Shown one piece after another: positions 18,901-27,697 of a stretch of DNA of 64,000 bases. Position numbers and translations under genes: made by a program. Each line of letters starts with the position of its first letter. Position 1 is the stretch's first letter. Below the pieces are notes generated by a model. That model ran no database searches. It saw only the letters and a program-made list of their open reading frames with translations, and was not told where the DNA came from. Source of the DNA: an uncultured Elusimicrobiales bacterium (GTDB lineage Bacteria; Elusimicrobiota; Elusimicrobia; Elusimicrobiales; Elusimicrobiaceae); assembly GCA_934662565.1 (NCBI GenBank), contig CAKUKI010000004.1:115661-179660 (forward strand), read 5' to 3'.

Positions 18901-19365
18901 ATGATAAAGAATGTAATTAATGAGTTCAAAACTTTTGTGATGCGCGGCAACGTCATTGATATGGCTGTCGGTATCATTATTGGCGGGGCGTTTACTAAAA
19001 TTGTAAACTCCACCGTTTCCGATATTTTAATGCCGCCTTTGGGGCTGCTAATGGGCAAGGTGGATTTTTCCAACTGGTTTATTGTGCTCAAAGACGGCGC
19101 CACTGTGCATGGGCCGTATGACTCTTTGTCCGCGGCGGCTGCGGCGGGGGCCACCACGCTGAACATTGGTAATTTGCTCAATGCGGTTATCAGCTTTTTA
19201 ATTGTGGCGTTTTGTATTTTTATGCTCATTAAGCTGATTAACAAATTAAACGCGCCCAAACCGGCTCCGGCCGCGGCGCCTACCACCAAAAAATGCCCAT
19301 ATTGCTGCAGCGAAATTGCTTTGGAAGCCACCCGCTGCCCGCAGTGCACCTCTGAATTAAAATAA
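18901..19365 (+). CDS. mscL: Large-conductance mechanosensitive channel with zinc-ribbon tail
   Basis: 154 residues. The N-terminal FVMRGNVIDMAVGIIIGGAF is the classic amphipathic helix plus TM1 of MscL; a periplasmic loop and TM2 (about 95-118) follow. The channel opens under membrane tension to release solutes. Unusually, the C-terminal cytoplasmic helix is replaced or extended by a zinc-ribbon-like motif, CPYC-x10-CPQC (residues about 131-150). Good AGGAG site; a terminator follows. Confidence 0.93.
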   Translation: MIKNVINEFKTFVMRGNVIDMAVGIIIGGAFTKIVNSTVSDILMPPLGLLMGKVDFSNWFIVLKDGATVHGPYDSLSAAAAAGATTLNIGNLLNAVISFLIVAFCIFMLIKLINKLNAPKPAPAAAPTTKKCPYCCSEIALEATRCPQCTSELK

Positions 19366-19392
19366 GTTATTTTTGTGTTTTACAACACGCAT

Positions 19393-19420
19393 AGGGAAAG
19401 GCACTCGCCTTTCCCTTTTT
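19393..19420 (+). terminator. Rho-independent terminator after mscL
   Basis: Stem 19393-19402 with 19407-19416, four-nt loop, T-run. It probably ends the long secA-mscL transcript. Confidence 0.9.
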
Positions 19421-19457
19421 GCTTGTTTGTACCGTTCAAATTTTTTACACTAATACT

Positions 19458-20162
19458 ATGATTTATTTTGCACACCGCGGGGCCAGTGCCGAACGCCCCC
19501 AAAATTCCGTAGCCGCCTTTAAGCGCGCCCGCGCCTTGGGGGCCACGGCGTATGAATTGGACGTCCATTTACTATGTGACGGCCAGTTAGCCGTTCATCA
19601 TGATTATTCTTTATTGGCTACTACCGGTAGGGACGCTGCTTTGGGCACGCTCACGCAGGCGGATTTAGCCCAGTATCCGCTAGTGAATGCGTTTACGGCG
19701 GAAAAATGCACCATTCCGCTCTTGCGTGATGTACTGCCGGTGGTGCGCGAAAATTTAGCCTGCTTAAATATAGAAATCAAAAATGACGGTAATTGTTATG
19801 CGGGGATAGAAAAAGTTTTGCTGGACGAACTGTACGCACAAGCGCCGGATATGCTACCTAAAATTCTTTTTTCCAGTTTTGATTATCCCACCTTAGTCCG
19901 CTTGCGGGAACTGGATAAAAGCGTGCGGATTGGGCGGTTGTGCCGCGCGTTTGACGTGCAAGAAGCGTTGGCGTTAGGGGCGCGGAGCGTACACATGAAC
20001 CAAAGCCGGCTCACGCCGGAAATTATTAAAACCTGCCACGCGCACGGCCTCCAAGTTTTTGCGTATACCGTCAATACGCAAGAGGACGCGGCGCGGCTGG
20101 CCGCCCTAGGCACAGACGGCATTTTTACCGATAAGATAGGCTTTTTTCTTTCCTCCCGTTAA
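19458..20162 (+). CDS. Glycerophosphodiester phosphodiesterase
   Basis: ATG at 19458 gives 234 residues beginning MIYFAHRGASAERPQNS, the family's N-terminal HRG catalytic block; the preceding in-frame codons lie close to the mscL terminator and are unlikely. ELDVHLLCDG and HHDYSL supply the metal ligands, and the C-terminal FTDKIG closes a TIM barrel. It hydrolyses deacylated phospholipid headgroups to glycerol-3-phosphate. No signal peptide, so cytoplasmic. No clear ribosome binding site. Confidence 0.92.
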   Translation: MIYFAHRGASAERPQNSVAAFKRARALGATAYELDVHLLCDGQLAVHHDYSLLATTGRDAALGTLTQADLAQYPLVNAFTAEKCTIPLLRDVLPVVRENLACLNIEIKNDGNCYAGIEKVLLDELYAQAPDMLPKILFSSFDYPTLVRLRELDKSVRIGRLCRAFDVQEALALGARSVHMNQSRLTPEIIKTCHAHGLQVFAYTVNTQEDAARLAALGTDGIFTDKIGFFLSSR

Positions 20163-20237
20163 TCGGGCACACCTTTTTATCCGCTCGGCGTTCTAACGGC
20201 GCAGGCGTTTTTGGCTAGGTTATGCGCGGCGGCGCAT

Positions 20238-20263
20238 AAAAAAACCGGCAAGTTTTTGCCGGT
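20238..20263 (-). terminator. Terminator of the ankyrin gene
   Basis: Stem 20244-20251 with 20256-20263, five-nt loop, followed on the minus strand by a T-run. A second small palindrome (20221-20238) lies next to it. Confidence 0.85.
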
Positions 20264-20289
20264 GGGGTGTTTGAAGAAAAGCAAATCCG

Positions 20290-21078
20290 TTAAAGCGCTA
20301 AGAGTTTGTTGTTCCAGCGTGCGGCCGGATTGGGCCTTTGGGCGGGGGTGGCTTCTTTCAAAATTTTATAGGCGGACGGACTTGCGTTCCGCTGGGCCCA
20401 TTGGAGCGGGATTTTGCCGTCTTTATCGGCGGCGGATACGTTTTTCGGGCACATCTGCAACACTAAGCGCAGGGCAATCAGGTTGCTTACTTGCCCTTTG
20501 TTTGCTCCAATTACCGCCATGTGCAGGGGCGTCACCCCGTCTTTATCTTTCACGCACGGGTTAGCACCCCGCCGTAAAAGCCGAATGGCGGCGGAGGATT
20601 TACCGTCGCGCAGTAAAACCATCAGGGCGGTGGCACCTTCGTGGTCACGCGCTTCTAAAAACCGCATTACGCTAACCGCCGGGGCGGAGTCGTGCGCATT
20701 ACTGCCCGGTTTTAAGGCGCGGGCGGTTTCTAACGCCGTTAAGCGGTTGATAAGGGCGTCGGCAAACTCCGCATTGGCGGCATAAAATAACGCGGTGCGG
20801 CCCAGTTTATCGGCAGTAAACAGTTGCGTGGGTTGGGTAGCTAAAGACAAGGCTTTTACCAACAAGGCTTTGGGGCCGTATTCTGCCGCGCGCATTAAAA
20901 AATCGCTCTTAAACACTTGTTTGCGTTCATAGCCGGAAACAGGCATACCGTGTTTATAGTTGGTTTCCACAATGGAAATAGTGTCCTTGTATTGGCGGGC
21001 AAAATCCTGACGGGTGTAGGCCTGTGCCGTAGCCGTGCAAAGCAAAGCCGCCGCAACACCATATAATAATTTTTTCAT
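20290..21078 (-). CDS. Exported ankyrin-repeat protein
   Basis: ATG at 21078 gives 262 residues with signal peptide MKKLLYGVAAALLCTATAQA and an AGAGG-type ribosome binding site; a longer in-frame reading upstream crosses a terminator and is rejected. About four to five ankyrin units follow (for example LGRTALFYAANAEFADALIN, GATALMVLLRDGKSSAAIRL, DGVTPLHMAV, DGKIPLQWA). Ankyrin stacks bind proteins; an exported one probably acts in the periplasm or outside the cell. Partner unknown. Confidence 0.85.
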   Translation of the reverse strand: MKKLLYGVAAALLCTATAQAYTRQDFARQYKDTISIVETNYKHGMPVSGYERKQVFKSDFLMRAAEYGPKALLVKALSLATQPTQLFTADKLGRTALFYAANAEFADALINRLTALETARALKPGSNAHDSAPAVSVMRFLEARDHEGATALMVLLRDGKSSAAIRLLRRGANPCVKDKDGVTPLHMAVIGANKGQVSNLIALRLVLQMCPKNVSAADKDGKIPLQWAQRNASPSAYKILKEATPAQRPNPAARWNNKLLAL

Positions 21079-21100
21079 TTTTCGGTTCCTCTCTTGTAAT

Positions 21101-21136
21101 AAAAAAACCGGCTCCTTTATAATGGGAGCCGGTTTT
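21101..21136 (-). terminator. Terminator just after the 36-residue ORF and before the ankyrin gene
   Basis: Stem 21104-21115 with 21125-21136 (12 bp perfect, nine-nt loop); on the minus strand it ends in seven T. It lies only 23 bases before the ankyrin start codon and 19 bases after the small ORF's stop, so it ends a short upstream transcript or attenuates the ankyrin gene. Confidence 0.85.
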
Positions 21137-21154
21137 GATAAATAAATACAAAAA

Positions 21155-21265
21155 TTAATTTCTTTCGCTCCCTTTATCCTTAATTGTAAACATAATAGAC
21201 GGACGCACACCGTTAATTAGGGTGCGTTTAATCAAGGACATATTAAAGGAGTTTAATTGCTTCAT
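21155..21265 (-). CDS. Possible 36-residue basic peptide gene
   Basis: An ATG-to-TAA frame of 36 codons (starts MKQLNSFNMSLIKRTL, ends KGSERN) in the otherwise gene-free gap between nfo and the ankyrin gene, directly followed by a strong terminator. The peptide is basic with no membrane segment. There is no convincing ribosome binding site, so the region could instead be a small RNA or a leader of the ankyrin gene. Not a family I recognise. Confidence 0.35.
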   Translation of the reverse strand: MKQLNSFNMSLIKRTLINGVRPSIMFTIKDKGSERN

Positions 21266-21308
21266 ACGTTTTATTGTACTTTATTTTTTTGTTTCTGCAT
21301 ACAATTTT

Positions 21309-22151
21309 TTATTTATCTGCCTGATACAGCCCGCGCAACAGGGCAATTTCCGCCGCGTAGCCGGAGAGGTCGTTCGGAGTTTCTAAATAAAACGGCAGAT
21401 GTTTTAAGGCCGGATGATTAATCACCCGCGCCAGTGCCGCCGTGCCTAATGTGCCTTGGCCGATTTGGGCGTGGCGGTCTTTGTGCGCGCCCAGCGGGTT
21501 TAAGCTGTCGTTTAAGTGAATGGCTTTTAAGCGGGGTAGGCCGATTATTTTATCAAAGCGGTTTAATACGCCGTCCAAATCGTTTACAATATCATAGCCC
21601 GCGTCACTGACGTGGCAGGTATCCAAACAAACACCCATTTTGTCCGCGCATTTTACACCGTCTAAAATTTGGCGCAGTTCTTCAAAGCGGGAGCCGACTT
21701 CGCTGCCTTTGCCGGCCATGGTTTCCAACAAAACCGTGGTGGTTTGGTGCGGCGTTAAAATATGGTTTAATAAGGCGGTAATTTGCTGGATGCCCGTTTC
21801 TATGCCTTGCCCCACATGGCTGCCGGGGTGAAAATTGTATAAATTATTGGGCAGAAACTCGTTCATGCGGGCCAAGTCGTCTTGCATAGTCAGCAAGGCA
21901 AATTCCCGCGTTTTGGGGTCTGCCGAACAGGCGTTTAAGGTGTAGGGCGCGTGGGCAAGCAAGGGGCCAAAATGGTTTTGTTGTGCCAGTTCCCGCAGGG
22001 TGGCAGCATCTTGCGGGTCAATGGCTTTGGCCTTACTGCCCCGCGGGTTGCGCGTAAAAAATTGGAACACGTTGGCCCCAATGCAAAGGGCTTCTTTGCC
22101 CATAGCCGCAAACCCTTTGGCGGCGGATAAATGGCAACCGATATAAAACAT
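21309..22151 (-). CDS. nfo: Endonuclease IV
   Basis: 280 residues, an AP endonuclease of base excision repair. MFYIGCHLSAAKG, NVFQFFTRNPRG, FHPGSHVGQG, CLDTCHVSDAGYDI and HLNDSLNPLGAHKDRHAQIG are the family blocks that carry the three-zinc site. TIM-barrel length is normal. A strong AGGAGG site precedes it, 35 bases after the PQ-loop-like gene, with which it forms a two-gene unit. Confidence 0.97.
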   Translation of the reverse strand: MFYIGCHLSAAKGFAAMGKEALCIGANVFQFFTRNPRGSKAKAIDPQDAATLRELAQQNHFGPLLAHAPYTLNACSADPKTREFALLTMQDDLARMNEFLPNNLYNFHPGSHVGQGIETGIQQITALLNHILTPHQTTTVLLETMAGKGSEVGSRFEELRQILDGVKCADKMGVCLDTCHVSDAGYDIVNDLDGVLNRFDKIIGLPRLKAIHLNDSLNPLGAHKDRHAQIGQGTLGTAALARVINHPALKHLPFYLETPNDLSGYAAEIALLRGLYQADK

Positions 22152-22186
22152 TTTTGCTCCTCCTGTGGTGCGCCGCCCAGTGCAAA

Positions 22187-22552
22187 TCAGTGCGCTTTGG
22201 CTTGGGTGCGCAAGCGGTGCGGAATATGTTTATATTTTTGCCCGCGTTTGGCGGCTTCTTCGTGGCGTTTGGAAAGCTCCGCCCGATGGTGGCGGTATGC
22301 GTCCACACGGGTGTATTTCAGCATTAGGCAAAAATCCACCAACACCATTACAAAGTTTAGCACATACAGCCAAAAAACCAAATCAAAATTATGCAGTATT
22401 TTGTGAATCATCCCGCATACATAGGCAAACTCAATGGTAATCATAAACAAAAAACTCTTACCCGCCGCCGTTTTGGTGCGCAAAGAACGGCAGATGTTAA
22501 ACGGCCAAGCTAGGCCGAACCCAACCATCATTAAGGCTTCAAAAATACTCAT
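22187..22552 (-). CDS. Small PQ-loop/SemiSWEET-like membrane protein
   Basis: 121 residues with three hydrophobic helices (about 3-20, 34-52, 56-78) and a long basic cytoplasmic tail. The pattern LAWPFNICRSLRTKTAAGKS after helix 1 resembles the half-size PQ-loop transporters that dimerise to move small solutes. The classic PQ pair is replaced by P-F, so the assignment is tentative. AAGGAG ribosome binding site; co-oriented with nfo. Confidence 0.6.
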   Translation of the reverse strand: MSIFEALMMVGFGLAWPFNICRSLRTKTAAGKSFLFMITIEFAYVCGMIHKILHNFDLVFWLYVLNFVMVLVDFCLMLKYTRVDAYRHHRAELSKRHEEAAKRGQKYKHIPHRLRTQAKAH

Positions 22553-22641
22553 TTTTTTCTCCTTGCGGCGGGTGGAGCGCTATGGGGCGGCGCCTGCCTA
22601 TACTTATATTTTAGCTTTTTTGTTTTTGGCGCTTCAACGCT

Positions 22642-22667
22642 ATAAAAAACCCGGCCTGGGGCCGGGT
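22642..22667 (-). terminator. Terminator of the threonine aldolase gene
   Basis: Stem 22649-22656 with 22660-22667, three-nt loop, T-run on the minus strand. Confidence 0.85.
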
Positions 22668-22688
22668 GTTTGCAAAATAACAGCGGTT

Positions 22689-23723
22689 TTATAAGGCGGC
22701 AATATCTTTTTCCAGCTCCGCCACATGTTCTTCCGTCGTGGCCCAACTGGTGCAAAAGCGGGTGACGGTATGCTCTTTATCCGGCTGACCAAACCGCGCA
22801 AACACATATTTTTTAGCCAGTTTTTGGGCAACTTCATTGGGCAAAATAGGAAATTGCTGGTTGGTGGGGGAGCTGTATAACAGCGGGAACCCCGCCTTTT
22901 GGAACGCTTTTTTAATGCGGGCGGCAAATTCGTTCGCTTGTTTGGCAATGGTTAAATAGAGGTCGTTTTCAAACAGCGTTAAAAATTGCAGGCCGAGCAA
23001 CCACCCTTTAGCCAACATGGCCCCGCGTTGCTTGATGTAGTAGCGGAAGTCCTGCTTGAGGGCGTCATTCATAATCACCACCGCTTCCCCAAACAGCGCG
23101 CCTACTTTGGTGCCGCCAATGTAAAACACGTCACAGCACGCGGCTAATTCCGCCAGCGTGACCGTATTTTTTTTGGAGGTCAGCGCGTAGCCCAGGCGCG
23201 CGCCGTCCGCAAATAAAAACAAGTTGTTTTTGCGGCAGACGTCGCGCAAGTCCTGCAATTCCTGTTTGGTGTAGAGCGTGCCGTATTCCGTAGGGAAAGA
23301 GATATATACCATTTTGGGTTGGGCATCAAATTCCGGGTTGTCTTCCGCCCAGTGCGCATCACACACTTTTTGCACTTGCGCGGCGGAAATTTTGCCTTCC
23401 GTGGCGGGCACGGTAAGCACACGGTGGCCGGTGGCTTCTATGGCTCCTGTTTCGTGCACGTTAATGTGGCCGGAGTCGGCTGAAATGACGCATTGGTACG
23501 GTTTTAATGCAGAAGCAATGACCGTTAAATTGGTTTGTGTGCCGCCTACCAAAAAATGCACCGCCGCTTGCGGGGCTTGCGCTTTGGCGCGGATTAAATC
23601 GGCCGCTTGGCGGCAGTAATCGTCCTGCCCGTAGCCGATATTTTGTTCCAAATTTGTTTGCAGGAGCCGGGCCATAATGGCGGGGTGGGCGCCTTCGTTA
23701 TAATCACAATTAAAACAAATCAT
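22689..23723 (-). CDS. Low-specificity L-threonine aldolase
   Basis: 344 residues of the beta-eliminating lyase (fold-type I PLP) family. The PLP lysine is K206 in YIGGTKVGAL and the pyridine-nitrogen aspartate is D173 in FADGARLG; GTQTN (61-65) binds the phosphate. It splits threonine or allo-threonine into glycine and acetaldehyde. Single gene with a weak AGGA site and its own terminator. Confidence 0.9.
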   Translation of the reverse strand: MICFNCDYNEGAHPAIMARLLQTNLEQNIGYGQDDYCRQAADLIRAKAQAPQAAVHFLVGGTQTNLTVIASALKPYQCVISADSGHINVHETGAIEATGHRVLTVPATEGKISAAQVQKVCDAHWAEDNPEFDAQPKMVYISFPTEYGTLYTKQELQDLRDVCRKNNLFLFADGARLGYALTSKKNTVTLAELAACCDVFYIGGTKVGALFGEAVVIMNDALKQDFRYYIKQRGAMLAKGWLLGLQFLTLFENDLYLTIAKQANEFAARIKKAFQKAGFPLLYSSPTNQQFPILPNEVAQKLAKKYVFARFGQPDKEHTVTRFCTSWATTEEHVAELEKDIAAL

Positions 23724-23790
23724 AAATCTTCCTATAAGTAATTTTAACCCAATGGGCGTATGATATATTATAGCTTTTTGTGCGGCTTAA

Positions 23791-23822
23791 AAAGTACAGG
23801 CCCCGCATACTACAGGGCCTGT
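23791..23822 (-). terminator. Terminator of the GT8 gene
   Basis: Stem 23796-23803 with 23815-23822, eleven-nt loop; the minus strand continues into a short T-run. Confidence 0.75.
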
Positions 23823-23829
23823 TCAAAAG

Positions 23830-24786
23830 CTACTTAAACCAATACTTAAACGGATACGCCAGTACATATTTTATAAAGCGCGCCGGATGCATTTGCGGGT
23901 CCGGTGAACGGTCAAAAAAGGCCCAGCGTTGTAAGTTGAATTTTTTAATCCACTTGAGCCAAGCGTGTTCTTTATCCGTATGCGGCTTGCCGCCCATGGC
24001 CAAATACTCCTGATAAAACGGCTGCCAAAGGGCGTTCCAAGTATACGTCCAAAACCGCACACCGCCGCCCGCGCAGTGGTAAATCAACACGTCGTGGCGG
24101 TTTTTATCCAAATATTTGGGGTTAGACGGCAAACAGTTGCAAATATCAGGCAAAACTTCTACTTGAATACCAAATTCCTGGAACATCACATTTACAACCC
24201 CTTGGTCCGGACAGACTAAATTTTCCAGCCATTCGGCCGTTTTATGGTAGCACCACATACGCAATTCTTTGCGGTGGGGGATGTTGTCACAAAACAGCGT
24301 GACCCCCGCGTTATAGCAAGGCACCGTCATATCATATTGCGGCATGGGTTTAACAAAGTTTTTAGTAATCAGCGTAAGGCCCTTTTGGGTGTCTTTGCAC
24401 ATGGCCACGCCGGTTTTATCGCCAAAATTATTAAAAATGTAGCTTAAATCGCCGCCAATCATCACATCCACATCAATATAAAGCACTTTGCGGTAAGTAT
24501 CCAACAAATCAAAAATTTCATAGCGGGCAAAAGTAAGCTGGGTAAAATGCTTAAAATTAATGTTGTTGAAATCCGTTTCCACCGCAAAATGATACTCCGT
24601 AAACTTACACGGCAAAATGCGGTTCAAAAAGTCTTTATCGGCTTGCGTAAAGCCTTGGTAATACACTAAAACATCCGTATTTTTTAATAATTCCTGATTG
24701 TATTTTTTAAGGCTTAACAGCGCTACGGAAAGGGTAAAAATAAAGCGTTCGTTGCATGAGAAAAAAATAGCATTTCTTTTAGACAT
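23830..24786 (-). CDS. Family 8 glycosyltransferase
   Basis: ATG at 24786 (MSKRNAIFFSCNERF) has GGAG six bases upstream and gives 318 residues; an earlier in-frame start lies in the divergent promoter region. The GT-A fold shows in KVLYIDVDVMIGGDL, where DVDVM binds the metal and nucleotide sugar, and in the late HCAGGGVRFW (family 8 ligand region). Relatives such as WaaI/WaaJ add glucose or galactose to the LPS core. Divergent from the GT9 gene with a 62-bp shared control region. Confidence 0.88.
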   Translation of the reverse strand: MSKRNAIFFSCNERFIFTLSVALLSLKKYNQELLKNTDVLVYYQGFTQADKDFLNRILPCKFTEYHFAVETDFNNINFKHFTQLTFARYEIFDLLDTYRKVLYIDVDVMIGGDLSYIFNNFGDKTGVAMCKDTQKGLTLITKNFVKPMPQYDMTVPCYNAGVTLFCDNIPHRKELRMWCYHKTAEWLENLVCPDQGVVNVMFQEFGIQVEVLPDICNCLPSNPKYLDKNRHDVLIYHCAGGGVRFWTYTWNALWQPFYQEYLAMGGKPHTDKEHAWLKWIKKFNLQRWAFFDRSPDPQMHPARFIKYVLAYPFKYWFK

Positions 24787-24848
24787 ATCCACTCCAATAC
24801 CGGCATTGTAATATGATAGAATTATAGCATATAACAAGGAGATACCCC

Positions 24849-26054
24849 GTGGAACCTATCAACCGCCTGCGCCTAGCCGCGTTGCAAGCCCAACAATTAG
24901 TGAATTTGTCTGCCCAAAAAAGCAGTTTGGTGCGTTTGGCTGTTTGCTTGCACCGGGGCCGCAAACAACTTAAAAACCAAATGAAACTTTCCCTGCGTGC
25001 GCTTACGCATAAAGCGGTAGTCAGCCCGCGTTTGCGGGTACTGGTGCATGTGCGCGGAGGCATTGGGGACGTGTGTATGACGCGCGTTTTTTTGAAAGCT
25101 CTGCGCGCCCAACTCCCCCAAGCGGAAATTTACCTTTGTTATGATAGCCAAAGCGTGGTGGAGGCACTGTTTCAGGACGGAGCCTATATCAACGGTTTCC
25201 AAAACCGCAAGTATCTCCCGCGGGATTTTGATTTAATTATATCCGGCTGCCATGTGTTTATTTACCAATATGTAAACCGCGCGCGTGTGGAGCAGCTGGC
25301 GCCGGATTTTGTGCCGGTACTGGAAAAGGGGTTAAAAATGCGGGGTATTTGCCGCGTGTTTGCGGAAAATACGCCGTATTTGGACGGCTATTGGGCCAAT
25401 GCCACGGTGGAATACGGCTCCAGCCGTGTGGCTAATTTAGGGTTATCCACTGGCCTTGTGGTGGGGCAAAACGACCGCGCGGAAATTGTGCTAGCACCTG
25501 AGCGCAAGCGGGAGTTGCTGACCGCGTTGGGGCTGGCGGATAAAAAATATATTACCATTCACGACGGAATTAATACCAATACGGACACTTCCCACGGCCA
25601 CCCCACGCGCTGTTGGCCCCAAACGCGGTGGCGGGAGTTGGCCGCTTTATTTAAGCAGGCGCACCCGGATATTTTACTGGTGCAGTTGGGGGGCAGTAAA
25701 AGCCAAGCTTTTGATTTTGCGGACGTTTGTTTAGTGGGCAAAACGGCGGTAAAAGATTTGCCCTATGTGTTGGACGGCGCACTGGCCCATGTGGACGGGG
25801 AAAGCGGCATGGTGCATTTGGCTAATTTAACCCATACGCGCAGTGTGGTATTGTTCGGGCCGTCCTCGGCCCAGTATTTGGGGTATGCGCAAAATGTGAA
25901 TATCACTTCCCCCAAGTGCCAAAATTGTATGAACATTTTGGAAGATTGGATGACCCGTTGCGCCTTAAACTATGCGGAAAAGGACCAATGTTTAGCGGCC
26001 ATTACGGCGCCGGTTGTATTGGACGGCGTAAATAAAATTTTAGGCGGAAAATAA
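24849..26054 (+). CDS. Family 9 glycosyltransferase (heptosyltransferase-like)
   Basis: 401 residues from a GTG at 24849 with AAGGAG upstream. RVLVHVRGGIGDVCMTRVF is the N-terminal family 9 block; TRCWPQTRWRELAALF and HVDGESGMVHLA are the sugar-nucleotide binding parts of a GT-B fold. Heptosyltransferases build the LPS inner core at the cytoplasmic face of the inner membrane. The N-terminal 55 residues are extra basic sequence. With the neighbouring GT8 and GT39-like genes it suggests cell-surface glycan assembly. Confidence 0.85.
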   Translation: MEPINRLRLAALQAQQLVNLSAQKSSLVRLAVCLHRGRKQLKNQMKLSLRALTHKAVVSPRLRVLVHVRGGIGDVCMTRVFLKALRAQLPQAEIYLCYDSQSVVEALFQDGAYINGFQNRKYLPRDFDLIISGCHVFIYQYVNRARVEQLAPDFVPVLEKGLKMRGICRVFAENTPYLDGYWANATVEYGSSRVANLGLSTGLVVGQNDRAEIVLAPERKRELLTALGLADKKYITIHDGINTNTDTSHGHPTRCWPQTRWRELAALFKQAHPDILLVQLGGSKSQAFDFADVCLVGKTAVKDLPYVLDGALAHVDGESGMVHLANLTHTRSVVLFGPSSAQYLGYAQNVNITSPKCQNCMNILEDWMTRCALNYAEKDQCLAAITAPVVLDGVNKILGGK

Positions 26055-26059
26055 AAAAC

Positions 26060-26088
26060 TTGCCACACCGCCAAAAAATTGATATACT
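26060..26088 (+). promoter_or_regulatory. Promoter of tRNA-Ala
   Basis: TTGCCA (26060-26065), spacer 17 bp, TATACT (26083-26088), about 45 bp before the tRNA. Confidence 0.75.
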
Positions 26089-26132
26089 ATTTATGTAGTT
26101 TGAAAGAAGCACTTTGAAATTAGCTTTATGAA

Positions 26133-26208
26133 GGGCCTGTAGCTCAGCTGGGAGAGCGCCTGCATGGCATGCAGGAGGTCGCAAGTTCGATCCTTGTCAG
26201 GTCCACCA
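26133..26208 (+). tRNA. tRNA-Ala (anticodon GGC)
   Basis: 76 bases. All four stems pair: acceptor GGGCCTG with CAGGTCC (one G-T), D stem GCTC/GAGC, anticodon stem CCTGC/GCAGG around loop ATGGCAT giving GGC, T stem GCAAG/CTTGT. CCA is encoded. A terminator follows at 26222-26247. Confidence 0.97.
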
Positions 26209-26221
26209 TTTGAAACAATTA

Positions 26222-26247
26222 GAACCCGCCGAAAGGCGGGTTTTTTG
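26222..26247 (+). terminator. Terminator after tRNA-Ala
   Basis: Stem 26223-26230 with 26235-26242, GAAA loop, T-run. Confidence 0.92.
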
Positions 26248-26262
26248 TTGTATACTTTGTAT

Positions 26263-27618
26263 ATGGTGCGTAAGATTTTTCAAGATAAATTTTTGCTTTA
26301 TTTGACGCTGGCCGTACTTCTGTTGCGGCTGGGGCTCTTTTTTTATGTGATGGCTTTTAATCCGCTAGGGAGTGATTTTTTGCACTTTCCGGATTCGCTG
26401 TATTACACCGCCCCCGCCCAAACCCTGCTTACTTCCGGCCAATTAACGGACCCTTATTCTTGGGCCCCGCTTACGTTCCGCACGCCCGCCTATCCGGTAT
26501 TTTTGGCCCTCATTTATGCGGCAAGCGGCCAAAGTGCGTGGGCGGTGGTGTTCGTGCAAATCCTGCTCATTACGGCGCTAGTTCCGCTCGTATACCATAG
26601 CGCGGCGGTGTTTTTATCCAAAACTGCGGCGCGGGCGGCCGGCGTGCTTTGCGCGTTCAGCACGGTTTTACTGGCGTATTCGTTCGCGCTGCTTTCGGAC
26701 GTGTTATTTGCTTTTTTGCTGACGGTATTTTTGTTTTTCGCGCTCTGTTATATAAAAAGCGGAAAATGGCCGCGCTTGTTGGCGGCGTCCCTCTTTTTAA
26801 CGGCGGCAATTTTTGTGCGTCCGGTAGCTTATAACTGGCTCTATTTGGGGGGCGTGTTGGTGGGGTTGAAAATGTACCGCCACGGGCTCCGCCAATGCGC
26901 GTGTACACTGCTGGTTTTCTGCCTGCCCATACTGGCCTGTACTGGCGCTTGGCAATGGCGCAATTACCGTCAGGCCGGATATGCGGGGTTCCACTCCTCG
27001 GCCGCGTATAATTTGTATTTTTGGAATTTAGATGCCGTTGGCCACTCCAGCGGGCTCAATGCACAAGGGGGCGAGCAGTTATTGCATCAGGCGCTCCCGG
27101 CCGGATTTTGGCAATTTTCTCCCACGCAAAAAGATGCGTGGCTGTTGGCGCACGCCAAACCCATGTTGCGCAAATTTTGGCCCTATAAACTGGCGCACGC
27201 GCCGTATTGGTTAGCCAAAACCTTACTGGGCGGTTCTTACACCCAAATCAGCCGTATTGTAAGGGGAACGCCGCCCCTTTCCCAAGCGGAGTTTGACTAT
27301 CAGCTAAACAAAACAACCGCGCTCCCCACGCAACATTTACGCACCGGGGCGGATTACCTGTTGTTGGGCTTGTGCGGCGCGCAGACGTTAGCCACCGCCC
27401 TATTGGCCGGATTGGGCATAGTGATTTTGTGGATAAACAAACGGCGCGCGGAAACGGTTTTTTTAGGGTTGTTTGCCGGATATTTTTGGGCCGTTTCGTC
27501 CGTATTTTTTGGTGCGGGCGGGCGCTACCGCCTACCGTTTGAAACGGCCCTTTGCCTGTTGGGCGGCGCGGGTTTAGCGTGGTTGTGTTCCAAACTCCGC
27601 CCGTGCCTTAAACATTAA
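26263..27618 (+). CDS. Polytopic GT39/ArnT-like glycosyltransferase
   Basis: ATG at 26263, just past the tRNA terminator, gives 451 residues; the longer frame begins inside the tRNA and is rejected. About ten hydrophobic helices. The first periplasmic loop (about 45-75) holds FPDSLYYTAPAQ, where GT-C enzymes of the dolichyl-phosphate-mannose type keep their acidic catalytic residue; RTPAYPVFLA follows. These enzymes move a sugar from a lipid carrier outside the membrane. Acceptor unknown. No clear ribosome binding site. Confidence 0.75.
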   Translation: MVRKIFQDKFLLYLTLAVLLLRLGLFFYVMAFNPLGSDFLHFPDSLYYTAPAQTLLTSGQLTDPYSWAPLTFRTPAYPVFLALIYAASGQSAWAVVFVQILLITALVPLVYHSAAVFLSKTAARAAGVLCAFSTVLLAYSFALLSDVLFAFLLTVFLFFALCYIKSGKWPRLLAASLFLTAAIFVRPVAYNWLYLGGVLVGLKMYRHGLRQCACTLLVFCLPILACTGAWQWRNYRQAGYAGFHSSAAYNLYFWNLDAVGHSSGLNAQGGEQLLHQALPAGFWQFSPTQKDAWLLAHAKPMLRKFWPYKLAHAPYWLAKTLLGGSYTQISRIVRGTPPLSQAEFDYQLNKTTALPTQHLRTGADYLLLGLCGAQTLATALLAGLGIVILWINKRRAETVFLGLFAGYFWAVSSVFFGAGGRYRLPFETALCLLGGAGLAWLCSKLRPCLKH

Positions 27619-27697
27619 GTATCCCGCTTGCCTGTGCGTGAGAGCCGTTTGTTCAGCCTACAGATATAAAGGAGCAATAAAAACGCAGCGCGGCTGA

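Noticed and set aside
26164..26262. N-terminal extension of the GT39-like gene
   Set aside because: It begins inside tRNA-Ala and crosses its terminator; ATG 26263 is used instead.
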